24,690 nucleotides of DNA from Candidatus Bathyarchaeum sp. (lineage in GTDB: Archaea > Thermoproteota > Bathyarchaeia > Bathyarchaeales > Bathyarchaeaceae): contig SOJY01000127.1 of the NCBI GenBank assembly GCA_004376385.1, positions 1 through 24,690 of the forward strand. Direction: 5' to 3'. The notes beneath the pieces are model-generated. The model saw only the letters and a program-made list of their open reading frames with translations. It had not been told where the DNA came from and searched no databases. This document shows, piece after piece, positions 15,427 to 23,371 of the stretch. Each line of letters starts with the position of its first letter. Within the stretch, counting starts at the first letter, position 1. Made by a program: the position numbers and the translations under genes.

Positions 15427-16473
15427 ATGGGAAGAAATGAAGTTCGAAAAGATTATTTGCTGAATCGGTGGGTTGTCATCGCTAAAGAACGTAAGAAGAG
15501 ACCCACAGATTTTGTTAAGAATGATCTTTTGAAGAAGGAGGGTGTTTGTCCTCTCTGTCCTGGTAACGAGCGTATGACGCCTCCAGCGGTACTGGTGTAT
15601 CTTTCTTCTAATGGGACGATCAGAAAGGAAAGAGATCAGAACGGTCTCCGCCATAAAGAGTGGCTAGTGAGAGTTGTACCAAACGCGTACCCTGCGTTCA
15701 CTCCTCCAACTGAAGAAAATGTGACTTTTAATGAAAGGTTTGCTCTTGCAAGTGCTGTGGGTCATCACGAAGTCATTATAGAATCGTCATGTCACGATGA
15801 ACATCCTGGGGCAGCGCGAGTTTCCCAGCTGGTTCATGTGATAAACGCTTATCTTGATCGCCTAACCGCCCTTTCCGGAAAGCCGTACATAAAGCATGTG
15901 ACAATTTTCAGGAACCACGGGCGCGAAGCAGGAGCATCTCTCTCCCATGCTCACACTCAGCTGATTGCAACTCCATTTATTCCAACTCTGATTGCAGAGG
16001 AACTTGAGACAAGCAAAACATTCTGGAACAAAAACCATGAGTGCCTGCTTTGTGATGTTTTGAAGAGAGAGAAAGAGGGTCCGCGTTTCATTTGGGAGAA
16101 CAACAGTTTCGTGGTTTTTGCTCCTTGGGCAAGTGTTAACCCCTTAGAGTTTTGGGTTATGCCCAAGCGTCATCAGTCAAACATGCTAAGTATGTCTGGG
16201 GACGAGGTTAAGGATTTGGCTGAGACTATGCGGGTTTGTTTAGGTGGTTTGCGGTCTTTGCTGAATGATCCTCCATACAATTTTGGTTTCCACACTTTGT
16301 TAAGTGAAGATGCTGAGGAGTGTTATCATTGGCATCTGGAAGTTTATCCCCGGTTGGCTATATGGGCTGGTTTCGAAAAAAGCACAGGGATATTCATTAA
16401 TGTGATTTCGCCTGAAGACGCTGCCACCGAACTTAGGGCTGCGGTTCAGACAGAGAAGAAAGCTTTGCAGTAG
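15427..16473 (+). CDS. galT: Galactose-1-phosphate uridylyltransferase-like (GalT/ADP-glucose phosphorylase) HIT-family enzyme
   Basis: A two-lobed HIT-superfamily nucleotidyltransferase of about 348 residues; numbers below are from TTG 15415. N-terminal zinc pair Cys45-Cys48 (CPLC), a second CxxC at Cys210-Cys213 (CLLC), and the nucleotidylated His in His178-Ala-His180-Thr-Gln182. YHWHLEVYP (304-312) is the C-terminal metal or base motif. Classical GalT has His-Pro-His-Gly-Gln; this HAHTQ centre is closer to the plant-type ADP-glucose phosphorylase branch, so the reaction could be NDP-glucose with phosphate or with galactose-1-P. The ATG at 15427 has GGAAG five bases upstream, which is better than the TTG at 15415. 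It is co-directional with the preceding GT4 gene. Confidence 0.85.
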   Translation: MGRNEVRKDYLLNRWVVIAKERKKRPTDFVKNDLLKKEGVCPLCPGNERMTPPAVLVYLSSNGTIRKERDQNGLRHKEWLVRVVPNAYPAFTPPTEENVTFNERFALASAVGHHEVIIESSCHDEHPGAARVSQLVHVINAYLDRLTALSGKPYIKHVTIFRNHGREAGASLSHAHTQLIATPFIPTLIAEELETSKTFWNKNHECLLCDVLKREKEGPRFIWENNSFVVFAPWASVNPLEFWVMPKRHQSNMLSMSGDEVKDLAETMRVCLGGLRSLLNDPPYNFGFHTLLSEDAEECYHWHLEVYPRLAIWAGFEKSTGIFINVISPEDAATELRAAVQTEKKALQ

Positions 16474-16486
16474 CCGTTAAAGGATG

Positions 16487-16762
16487 TTAGCTGTATAGGC
16501 TCAGCACTTTTCTGATGCCATCAATTGTAAGATGGTACTTGTCGGTTTCTTCTGAACGAAACGACTGCGCGTAACCTGATGTAATCAGTTTTTGAAGGTG
16601 ACCCTGAAGCTCCGGGGCTTCCATTCGGGTCCATTCCGAAATCTGTTGAATTGTTAACGCTTTGGATGATTCCGTTGCTCCTATGTTGTGGAGCATAATC
16701 AAAAGGCGTAGTTGATTGGGCTGCTCATCGTTGTATGAACGAAAAGAATGATTCTCGCCCAA
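16487..16762 (-). CDS. Small winged-helix transcription regulator
   Basis: A 91-residue protein with a winged-helix pattern over residues about 18-90: LRLLIMLHNIG (helix 1), LTIQQISEWTRMEAPELQGHLQKLITSGYAQ (helix-turn-helix and recognition helix) and YHLTIDGIRKVLSLY (wing and last helix). It resembles archaeal ArsR/PadR-like single-domain regulators without a visible effector domain. The TTG start lies two bases past the stop of the GT4 gene upstream on the same strand, with GGTGG ahead of it, so the two are co-transcribed. It may control this glycosyltransferase or the sugar block; this is inferred from position only. It converges with the GalT-like gene (13-nt gap). Confidence 0.7.
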   Translation of the reverse strand: MGENHSFRSYNDEQPNQLRLLIMLHNIGATESSKALTIQQISEWTRMEAPELQGHLQKLITSGYAQSFRSEETDKYHLTIDGIRKVLSLYS

Positions 16763-16764
16763 AA

Positions 16765-17928
16765 TTATTCAACCACCTTTCTGTAAACCTCAACAGTCTT
16801 CATAGCAACTGTTTCCCAACTATAAGCCTTGTGGAGCTTTTCTTTCGCGTTCTCAGTCAACCATTTAGCATGATCTGGATCAGACAAGATTCGGTCGATC
16901 CCCCATGCGATAGAATCGGGGTTCCTCGGATACACGAAAATTCCTGTGCGATCATGGTCTATTACTTCAGCTAAGCCGCCCACTTGGCTGGCTACCACGG
17001 GAACGCCAGTAGCCATCCCCTCAAGGGCAACTATGCCAAACGGTTCATAGATGGAGGGCACAACCAGAACATCTGCGCTGGTCATGAGGTCAATAACTTC
17101 TTTGTCAGAAGCAAAACCTGTAAACTGAATCTTTCCGCCGTGTCCACTGGCGCGGGCTTCGGCTTCTAGGATGTCTCGTGACCATCCTTCTCCGACGATA
17201 ATATATTTTGCTTCTGGATAACGTCGGGCTATTGTTGGTATTGCTCTGATGAAGTATTCTATTCCCTTTTGTGGAACTAGGCGTCCTACGCAGAGGATCA
17301 GTTTTTCGCCGTAGCCTACTCCGTAACGTTTTCTAACCATTTCCCTGTCAACGGAAGTTTGATACTGTGTTGTGTCTATCGCGTTCGGGATCACGTCAAC
17401 CTTGTCCCATGGCAGATTAAAATGATCACAGATTTCGGTTTTCATTGATTGGCTGCACACGATGACTCTGTCGGCTTCGTATGTTGCCCACCATTCTATT
17501 CCATTTATAGAGAATGAGTTGGGGCTGTGGAGACCCTGTGCTCTTCCAACCTCGGTACTGTGCACTGTAAGGACCATCGGCTTTTTCAGGTAATGCTTAA
17601 AGGAGATTCCTGAGAAGGCGGCTAACCAGTCATGAACGTGCAGAAGATCAAAGTCAAACGATTGGCTCACGTCTGCCATTCTTTTTGACAGAAAGTGATT
17701 AAACAACAGAACCCATGTGAGAAAGTTGGGGTGCCCCAATTCTGTTGAGGCACGGTATACTTTGACTCCGTCCATTTCTTCGTAGTTTGGTGATCCGGGA
17801 AAGTCCAGCGTGAAAAGGTGAACGTCGTGGTTTTGCTGAACAAGGGCTTTGGCTAAGCCTTCACAGTGGCGGGCTATTCCACCCACAACTCTTGGCGGGA
17901 ACTCCCATGTTAGTTTGGCCACTTTCAT
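16765..17928 (-). CDS. GT4 glycosyltransferase, glycogen-synthase-like (second copy)
   Basis: A retaining GT-B glycosyltransferase of about 387 residues, related to the plus-strand copy; numbers are from the ATG at 17943. Acceptor domain: WEFPPRVVGGIARH (13-26), HVHDW (102-106), TVHSTEVGR. Donor domain: VGRLVPQKG with Arg221 and Lys226, and Glu300/Glu308 in YEPFGIVALEGM. The GGIA loop replaces GGLG, so it may transfer a different sugar or act on a different acceptor. I choose the ATG at 17928 because GGTGAG (17941-17936) lies seven bases upstream of it, inside the longer frame. The product could extend a glucan or decorate a glycan or lipid. First gene of a two-gene unit with the winged-helix protein. 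Confidence 0.87.
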   Translation of the reverse strand: MKVAKLTWEFPPRVVGGIARHCEGLAKALVQQNHDVHLFTLDFPGSPNYEEMDGVKVYRASTELGHPNFLTWVLLFNHFLSKRMADVSQSFDFDLLHVHDWLAAFSGISFKHYLKKPMVLTVHSTEVGRAQGLHSPNSFSINGIEWWATYEADRVIVCSQSMKTEICDHFNLPWDKVDVIPNAIDTTQYQTSVDREMVRKRYGVGYGEKLILCVGRLVPQKGIEYFIRAIPTIARRYPEAKYIIVGEGWSRDILEAEARASGHGGKIQFTGFASDKEVIDLMTSADVLVVPSIYEPFGIVALEGMATGVPVVASQVGGLAEVIDHDRTGIFVYPRNPDSIAWGIDRILSDPDHAKWLTENAKEKLHKAYSWETVAMKTVEVYRKVVE

Positions 17929-18119
17929 CCTTTGGCTCACCATGCTTTAGTTATTGCAGTTAGGTTGTTTAGTTGTTTTGGTGAATTGAATCTTGTTATT
18001 TAATCTATTGAATCCGTAATATGGTCAACGAATATAAGTTTCTTTTTTCCGTTAAGAAAAGTTGGTGTTTATTAGGTGCGAAATAATTAGAGGTTCTAAA
18101 CTCGTGATTGGTGTATAGA

Positions 18120-18518
18120 GTGAAGGTTTTGTTTGTCTGCACAGGAAATGCTTGCCGAAGCCCATTGGCGGATGCACTGCTGAAGAAACTTAGACCAGAC
18201 ATTGATGTTGATTCTGCAGGAACCTACGCTTACTACAAGGTTGTGGACTTGACGAGGAGATATGCTGAGCAGGAAGGAGCCAACGAATTCTTGAAGACAG
18301 TTCCTGACGGTTTGGAATCGAAGAATATCTGCGTTTACGATCTGATAGTAGCCATGGAAACTGAACACGAGTCAGCTATTCTTAGGCAGTCGCCAGAGTG
18401 CGCTGACAAGGTTGTGGTGTGGCACATCGACGACCCCTACCAGCTACCCTACAAGCAAGCCTCACATGAGTTTGATAAGATAAAAAGCAAAGTTGCACAC
18501 CTAGCAAAATCACTATAA
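18120..18518 (+). CDS. Low-molecular-weight phosphotyrosine phosphatase family protein
   Basis: About 132 residues from GTG 18120. The P-loop CTGNACRSP follows the first strand (KVLFVCTGNACRSP), giving the family's CX5RS signature. Near the C-terminus HIDDPY supplies the general-acid Asp-Pro. LMW-PTPs and arsenate reductases share this fold; no extra cysteine pair typical of ArsC is evident, so a phosphatase is favoured. An upstream TTG at 18108 and GTG at 18111 are in frame, but GTG 18120 has GGTG six bases before it and gives the usual MKVLFVC beginning. In bacteria such enzymes often regulate polysaccharide export or sugar enzymes; here it lies beside glycan genes, but no partner kinase is visible. 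Confidence 0.82.
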   Translation: MKVLFVCTGNACRSPLADALLKKLRPDIDVDSAGTYAYYKVVDLTRRYAEQEGANEFLKTVPDGLESKNICVYDLIVAMETEHESAILRQSPECADKVVVWHIDDPYQLPYKQASHEFDKIKSKVAHLAKSL

Positions 18519-18540
18519 CTGCATGTAAACCTCATTGCAA

Positions 18541-18588
18541 AAGTGAGTGTTTTTGGGATTAATTTTTTATCCCCCAAAATGCACACTT
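18541..18588 (+). terminator. Imperfect hairpin after the phosphatase gene
   Basis: The arms run from AAGTG (18541-18545) through TTTTTGGGAT to ATCCC, CCAAAA and CACTT (18584-18588), with mismatches and a two-base bulge in the middle and a T-rich loop. It starts 23 nt after the phosphatase stop, so it probably ends that transcript. The core resembles the inverted repeat at 7531-7554 (GGGATTAA loop side). Confidence 0.45.
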
Positions 18589-18668
18589 CGTTGTGTTTAA
18601 TATTACTGGTTCTTGAACGCTGTTCAGTTTGAAACGTCGCTTTTATGGTTGTTTTTTCCTGTTGATGA

Positions 18669-19058
18669 ATGAGAAAGATGTTATTTCTTTTGTTATTCAT
18701 TTTGTTTTCTATCTTTTTGATTTTGTCCCCTAGTATTTTTGGGGTTAACAAAGAGTTTATTTTTCCTCTGCTTCAGTTAAAATTGTCAAAAAAAGTTAGT
18801 TTTCTTGAGCTTCAGAAATTGATTGCCAGAATTTTTTCCTACGGATCAAATGTATTCAAATATTTGGTGCAAAGTGATTTTCATGTTTTGTTTCTTTGGA
18901 CACAAGGCTTTATTCTTTGGATTTTAGGTTGTTACTCATGGATTTTACAGGTAGAATTTTCATATATAATTCTTACCTACATTTCGATTCTCTTTTGTGT
19001 TCTAGCTATCTTTGTTAGGTCATTGAAGATTCAAACAGAATTTTTAACTGACAGTTGA
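18669..19058 (+). CDS. AT-rich orphan membrane protein
   Basis: A 129-residue hydrophobic protein with predicted helices at about 4-22 (signal or anchor), 72-92 and 97-116; the middle (about 25-70) is amphipathic and basic. No family is recognised. Base composition is clearly richer in A+T than its neighbours, with many TTT, ATT and TTA codons, which either marks acquired DNA or inflates the hydrophobic look of a chance frame. There is no ribosome-binding site, but TTTTATGG (18641-18648) would give a leaderless transcript at the ATG. The flanking gap 19059-19299 shows no gene. Real gene: uncertain. Confidence 0.4.
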   Translation: MRKMLFLLLFILFSIFLILSPSIFGVNKEFIFPLLQLKLSKKVSFLELQKLIARIFSYGSNVFKYLVQSDFHVLFLWTQGFILWILGCYSWILQVEFSYIILTYISILFCVLAIFVRSLKIQTEFLTDS

Positions 19059-19293
19059 GAGCGTCAGAAAGTACTATAGCCGTGTTGGGTAGTGGATCAA
19101 TTTTTTCGAATAAACTGACCGTTTTATGTTATTCGTGTGTTTTGGTTGGGAACCTTCGAACAATATTGTTTCTTCATTTACTAAAGACCTGATCGGCGTC
19201 TTTCCGAACCTTTTTTGACTTTCAACCTTCAGGTTCTAAGATAAAATTGTCATTTCTGTAAGGGGTTTTACCTTTGTTTTTAAAAGATTCAAT

Positions 19294-19313
19294 TGATATA
19301 TGATGCTATATCA
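19294..19313. promoter_or_regulatory. Palindrome at the isomerase promoter
   Basis: TGATATA (19294-19300) and TATATCA (19307-19313) are perfect 7-base inverted arms with a six-base centre. TTTTTAAAA (19277-19285) looks like the TATA box, placing transcription start inside the palindrome near 19307. It ends just before the GAGGAG ribosome-binding site. It could be an operator for a dimeric regulator or a small hairpin next to the ribosome-binding site. Confidence 0.4.
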
Positions 19314-19332
19314 TAAGAGGAGCGAAAAGTGT

Positions 19333-20439
19333 ATGGTTACTGTTTTGGACAAGCCTGAAAGGGTTAAGGAAGTTGACAGGAGCGACATGCTCAGCGATTT
19401 GGCTAAGACTCCTAATTATTGTCGAGATGCGATAAAGAGGGCTAAGCAGGTAGACGTGCCTGAAAAGGTGAATCCCAAGAATATCGTAATCGTTGGTATG
19501 GGTGGCTCAGCTATAGGAGGAGAAATCCTACATGACTGGCTCCGAGACACGCTCCCCATTCCAATCGAAGTCTGCAGAGACTACACTCTTCCAGCATACG
19601 TAAACAAGGACACCCTAGTATTCGCGAACAGCTACTCAGGAAACACAGAAGAAACCCTAACCGCCTTCCTAACAGCAATCCACAGAAAATGCACTATATT
19701 GGCAGTAACTTCGGGCGGACAACTTGAGGCATTCTGCAAGAAACTGCAGTTACCCCACGTGATAATTCCCTCGGGTCTGCAGCCCCGCGTCGCCATTCCC
19801 TACATGTTCTTTCCTCTTCCGGTTCTCATGGAAAAACTGGGAATACTCTCCAACACAGAAGATGAACTAGAAGAGGCAATAGCTGTTCTAGAGAAGGTAT
19901 CCAAAGCAAACGCTCCAGACGTACCAACAGACAACAACAGGGCGAAACAGCTTGCCACAGAATTAATGGGAACAATTCCCGTGATCTACGGTTTCAGGCA
20001 ATACACTTCCATAGCCCACAGACTGAAAGCCCAATTCAACGAAAACAGCAAAGTCCCAAGCAAATCCGACATCTTCCCAGAACTGAACCACAACGAAACC
20101 GTGGGATACGAAGCCCCAGAAACCCTCAACAAGAAACATTCTGTCATCCTTATCCGAGACCCCCAAGAGCCCCCAGAAATCAGAAACAGAATAGAAACCA
20201 CCACAAACCTCGTATTCAACAGAGCCAACAAAGTAACGGAAATCACGGCAGAGGGAAAAGGAAAGCTGGCAAAAATGTTCTCAGTCTTGTGCACGGGCGA
20301 CTACGCAAGCGTCTACCTAGCAGTTCTGCAGAACAAGGACCCAACCCCCGTGAACATTATTGTCAGAGTGAAAAGCGAGTTAGCCAAGAAAAGCGGTATG
20401 AAAGAACAGTTTGAGGCTGAACTGGCAAAACTGAAATGA
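19333..20439 (+). CDS. Bifunctional phosphoglucose/phosphomannose isomerase
   Basis: Interconverts glucose-6-P, fructose-6-P and mannose-6-P, linking gluconeogenesis to sugar-nucleotide synthesis. Two SIS domains. Numbers are from ATG 19300: GMGGSAIGG (66-74) and NSYSGNTEET (110-119) bind phosphate; Glu248 in FNENSK and His264 in ELNHNE are 16 apart, the spacing of the catalytic Glu and His in the Pyrobaculum enzyme; Lys346 in NKDPTPV is the likely third catalytic residue. Length and motifs fit the crenarchaeal PGI/PMI rather than the cupin PGI of euryarchaea. ATG 19333 (368 residues) is chosen because GAGGAG (19317-19322) lies ten bases before it; ATG 19300 would sit inside the promoter palindrome. 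Confidence 0.92.
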   Translation: MVTVLDKPERVKEVDRSDMLSDLAKTPNYCRDAIKRAKQVDVPEKVNPKNIVIVGMGGSAIGGEILHDWLRDTLPIPIEVCRDYTLPAYVNKDTLVFANSYSGNTEETLTAFLTAIHRKCTILAVTSGGQLEAFCKKLQLPHVIIPSGLQPRVAIPYMFFPLPVLMEKLGILSNTEDELEEAIAVLEKVSKANAPDVPTDNNRAKQLATELMGTIPVIYGFRQYTSIAHRLKAQFNENSKVPSKSDIFPELNHNETVGYEAPETLNKKHSVILIRDPQEPPEIRNRIETTTNLVFNRANKVTEITAEGKGKLAKMFSVLCTGDYASVYLAVLQNKDPTPVNIIVRVKSELAKKSGMKEQFEAELAKLK

Positions 20440-20509
20440 ACATTGTGTTTTTATTGACGTAATACTGTAGGCGTATAGAATCCCACTAATAGCTGCGGAG
20501 CGGAAAACC

Positions 20510-22063
20510 GTGAAACAAAAAGACAAATACGAAATCATAAGCGAAATGGCGAAGCGACGAGGCTACTTCTGGCCCTCCTACGAAATATACGGAGGAATCA
20601 GCGGCTTCCTAACTTTCGGTCCCCTCGGCTCATTACTAAAAAAAAGGCTAGAAGACAAGTTCAGAAGATTCTACCTCCAACCCTTAGCCATACTCGAAAT
20701 AGAAACCTCCGTGATTATGCCCGGAAACGTTCTGGAAGCTTCCGGTCACGTAGAAAACTTCAAGGAACCAACAGTTGAATGCACTAAATGCCAACGCAAG
20801 TTCCGAGCCGATCATCTGCTCCAAGAGTTCGGAAAAATGACCGACACAGAAACCGAGAAACTCACTCTCCAAGATATCATGGACGAACTAAAAAACCGGA
20901 ACATCCGCTGCCCAGAATGTGGCGGAACCTTCAGCAAAGCTGAACAGTTCATGACCATGTTCGCAACCACGATTGGACCATACTCCGACTCTGTCGGTTA
21001 TGGGCGTCCCGAAGCAGCTCAAGGAATATTTGTGGAGTTCAAGCGTATCTTCGAAAGTGCTCGGGGACGTCTTCCTTTGGGAGTTGCACAGATAGGTCGC
21101 GTTCTCAGAAACGAGATTTCTCCACGGCAAGGTCCCATACGGCTGAGAGAATTCACGATCATCGACATCGAATTTTTCTTGGACCCAGAGGACAAAAAAT
21201 GTCTCGTGCTGAAAGAAGTGGAAAATGAAACGTTAAGGTTGGTACTCGCAGAAAACAAAATGAAAGATAATACAGAACCAGTAACAGTCACCGTAAAAGA
21301 AGCTGTAAGCAAGGGCATCATCAAGGAAGAGTGGCAAGCCTACTTCATGGCTTTAGCCAAAAGATTTCTGGTGGAGCTGGGTGTTCCAGAGGAACAGCAG
21401 CGTTTCATCGAAAAACTTGAGTGGGAAAGAGCCCACTACTCGGTGCAGGGCTTTGATCAAGAGGTATATCTGGAACGGTGGGGCTGGACAGAAGTTTCCG
21501 GTCACAACTACAGAACAGACTATGACCTGAGCCGCCACATGAAAGCCAGCGGCGTAGACTTGACAGCCTTCAAGGAATCCGAGAGTGGTGGAAGAAGATT
21601 TGTTCCACACGTTATAGAACCCAGTTTCGGATTAGATCGGCTGGTATATGTTGCCTTAGAGTATGCGTACACAAAAAGAAATAAACGAACCCTTTTGAGT
21701 TTATCCCGTGACCTTGCTCCCATACAGATGAGTGTTTTTCCTTTGGTGAACAAAGACGGCTTACTTGAGAAGGCGGATGAGGTCTATCATAGGTTGACCA
21801 ATGAGGGTTTCACTGTGGATTGGGACTCGTCAGGTTCCATTGGAAGGCGATATGCGCGAGCAGATGAAGTGGGAACGCCTTTAGGAATCACCATCGACTA
21901 TACAACTCTCGAAGATGGCACTGTGACATTACGTGACCGTGACAGTTGGAAGCAGGTAAGAAGCAATATCGACAATCTTCCGGATCTGCTCCACGCCTAC
22001 TTCCGCAACAAAATAGACTTTGAGGATCTGGGGCAACTGATCGAACGCCGAAAAGATGGATAA
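20510..22063 (+). CDS. glyS: Glycyl-tRNA synthetase (class II, alpha2 type)
   Basis: Charges tRNA-Gly. 517 residues of the archaeal/eukaryotic dimeric class, a little shorter than many archaeal members. Order: motif 1 region with FGPLGSLLKKRLEDKF (36-51); a zinc-ribbon-like insertion with Cys91-xx-Cys94 and Cys134-xx-Cys137; RPEAAQG (166-172); motif 2 RNEISPRQGPIRLREF (200-215); a helical insertion; motif 3 EPSFGLDRLVYVALEYAY; and the C-terminal anticodon-binding domain beginning at LAPIQMSVFPLV, with GRRYARADEVGTPLGITID near its end. The GTG start has GGAG at 20497-20500, nine bases away. All catalytic regions are intact. It is 70 nt after the isomerase and could be in the same transcript. 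Confidence 0.95.
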   Translation: MKQKDKYEIISEMAKRRGYFWPSYEIYGGISGFLTFGPLGSLLKKRLEDKFRRFYLQPLAILEIETSVIMPGNVLEASGHVENFKEPTVECTKCQRKFRADHLLQEFGKMTDTETEKLTLQDIMDELKNRNIRCPECGGTFSKAEQFMTMFATTIGPYSDSVGYGRPEAAQGIFVEFKRIFESARGRLPLGVAQIGRVLRNEISPRQGPIRLREFTIIDIEFFLDPEDKKCLVLKEVENETLRLVLAENKMKDNTEPVTVTVKEAVSKGIIKEEWQAYFMALAKRFLVELGVPEEQQRFIEKLEWERAHYSVQGFDQEVYLERWGWTEVSGHNYRTDYDLSRHMKASGVDLTAFKESESGGRRFVPHVIEPSFGLDRLVYVALEYAYTKRNKRTLLSLSRDLAPIQMSVFPLVNKDGLLEKADEVYHRLTNEGFTVDWDSSGSIGRRYARADEVGTPLGITIDYTTLEDGTVTLRDRDSWKQVRSNIDNLPDLLHAYFRNKIDFEDLGQLIERRKDG

Positions 22064-22139
22064 CTGAAAGCTAAGTGTTTTTAAGAGACTCAAGTCTATT
22101 TAATTTTGGTTATAACTAGGATATTCATGGGGCAACGAT

Positions 22140-22799
22140 ATGGTATTTCCTGTAGAGACCGAAGAACGGGTGAAAAGACAAGCGCTAAGCGTTTCAAGAG
22201 ACCATCTTAGAGAAGTAGTGGATATTTCCCGCAAAATTTCCCAGCTGGTGACGGTCTTCGTGAATGGCGACAAGGATTCAGCTCAAGAATTATTCGCTGA
22301 CATCAAGAAGCATCAAAATAACGTAGATGTTGCACAACGCAATGTTTCACGGGAGCTCGCAGAAATAGGAGCCATACTGATGAGCCGCGAAGACTTCCTC
22401 CGTTTCACTAACCTGACAAGCGAGATAGCTGACTACTGTGAAGGAATAGGATTTAGACTGCTTCAGATTATGGAAAGGGGCTGGAAAGTTCCGAATCAAA
22501 TAAAGGAAGACATGATTAAGCTTTCAGACGCTGTTTTTTATACAATCTCTAAGCTTAGAGAGACCGTTATGACACTAAATTACGGCGTTTCCAAAGCATT
22601 GGAGAAATCTAGAGATGTTGCAGCTGCAGAACGCATAGTGGACGGTCTATACCGACAACTAGAAATAGACATCATAGACAGCAAAATGGAACTTCCGCCC
22701 ATGTTTCTCTTGTTGAATGTAGTTCAAAAGTTGGAGGACGCCGCCGACAAGGCTAAAGCCGCCTCGGACGCCGCTCGCATACTGGCGCTCACCATCTAA
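22140..22799 (+). CDS. DUF47 (PhoU-like) helical protein
   Basis: A 219-residue, nearly all-helical protein of the DUF47/PhoU-related family (COG1392): long heptad-like helices from residue 10 onward, with SDAVFYTISKLRETVMTLNYG in the middle and the typical ending VVQKLEDAADKAKAASDAARILAL, where an E-x2-D-x-A pattern may bind metal. In many genomes DUF47 genes sit next to a Pit-type phosphate transporter, but none is here; the neighbours are glycyl-tRNA synthetase and EndA, eleven bases downstream. A TATA-like TATTTAAT lies near 22093-22100. Role: probably phosphate-transport regulation, or an uncharacterised adaptor; not certain. Confidence 0.82.
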   Translation: MVFPVETEERVKRQALSVSRDHLREVVDISRKISQLVTVFVNGDKDSAQELFADIKKHQNNVDVAQRNVSRELAEIGAILMSREDFLRFTNLTSEIADYCEGIGFRLLQIMERGWKVPNQIKEDMIKLSDAVFYTISKLRETVMTLNYGVSKALEKSRDVAAAERIVDGLYRQLEIDIIDSKMELPPMFLLLNVVQKLEDAADKAKAASDAARILALTI

Positions 22800-22810
22800 A
22801 GTGAAGTTGT

Positions 22811-23368
22811 ATGCCCGAGAAGATTGAAACCGAACTCCTAGACAATTTTCTTGTAGTTTGGAACCCTGAGGAAGGGTCGGGACTCTATAAACTCGGATAT
22901 TACGGCAAGCCCATAGGTATTCCCAAACCAAAAATTCCTGAATTTGATGTTCCCCTGATTCTTGACCTCATGGAGGGCGTTTATCTGGTGGAGAACAGAA
23001 AAATCAGCGTTTATGGAGGACCTGAACGGAAAGCGGTCAGCTTTTCGAAGTTGCGGAGAAGGGCGAGGAAGCTGTATGAAGATTTTGACGCAAAGTATGC
23101 GGTTTATCGTGACCTGCGGGGTCAGAAGCTTATCGTTACGCCGGGCATAAAGTATGGCTGCGATTTTGCGATTTACAAGCATGGACCTGGTGTGGATCAT
23201 GCGCCGTACATGGTTTCGGTGAGGAAGGCTAGCGAGGAGGTTACGGCGACGGATGTTGTGAAGGCTGGAAGGTTGGCTACAACTGTACGTAAACGGTTCA
23301 TTATCGCCATACCTGACCTAGAAGCCGAAGAGATACGTTACCTGATTTTCAAGTGGTTCAAAGCCTAG
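22811..23368 (+). CDS. endA: tRNA-splicing endonuclease EndA
   Basis: Cuts bulge-helix-bulge introns from pre-tRNA and rRNA. The C-terminal domain carries the full catalytic triad: Tyr115 in GIKYGCDFAIY, His130 in GPGVDHAPYMV, and Lys161 in AGRLATTVRKRF. The N-terminal half (about 1-85) is the small alpha/beta structural domain. At 185 residues it is a single-unit protein, so a homotetramer, or one half of an alpha2-beta2 enzyme of the crenarchaeal kind, is possible; a second subunit would have to lie outside the window. The ATG is eleven bases past the DUF47 stop, so the two are probably cotranscribed. Its stop is three bases from the stop of the convergent winged-helix gene. Confidence 0.93.
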   Translation: MPEKIETELLDNFLVVWNPEEGSGLYKLGYYGKPIGIPKPKIPEFDVPLILDLMEGVYLVENRKISVYGGPERKAVSFSKLRRRARKLYEDFDAKYAVYRDLRGQKLIVTPGIKYGCDFAIYKHGPGVDHAPYMVSVRKASEEVTATDVVKAGRLATTVRKRFIIAIPDLEAEEIRYLIFKWFKA

Positions 23369-23371
23369 CTT

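Noticed and set aside
19059..19299. Gap before the isomerase checked for genes or RNA
   Set aside because: Only very short frames and small imperfect repeats (for example AACCTTCAGGTT near 19226) were seen; no tRNA or guide RNA pattern.
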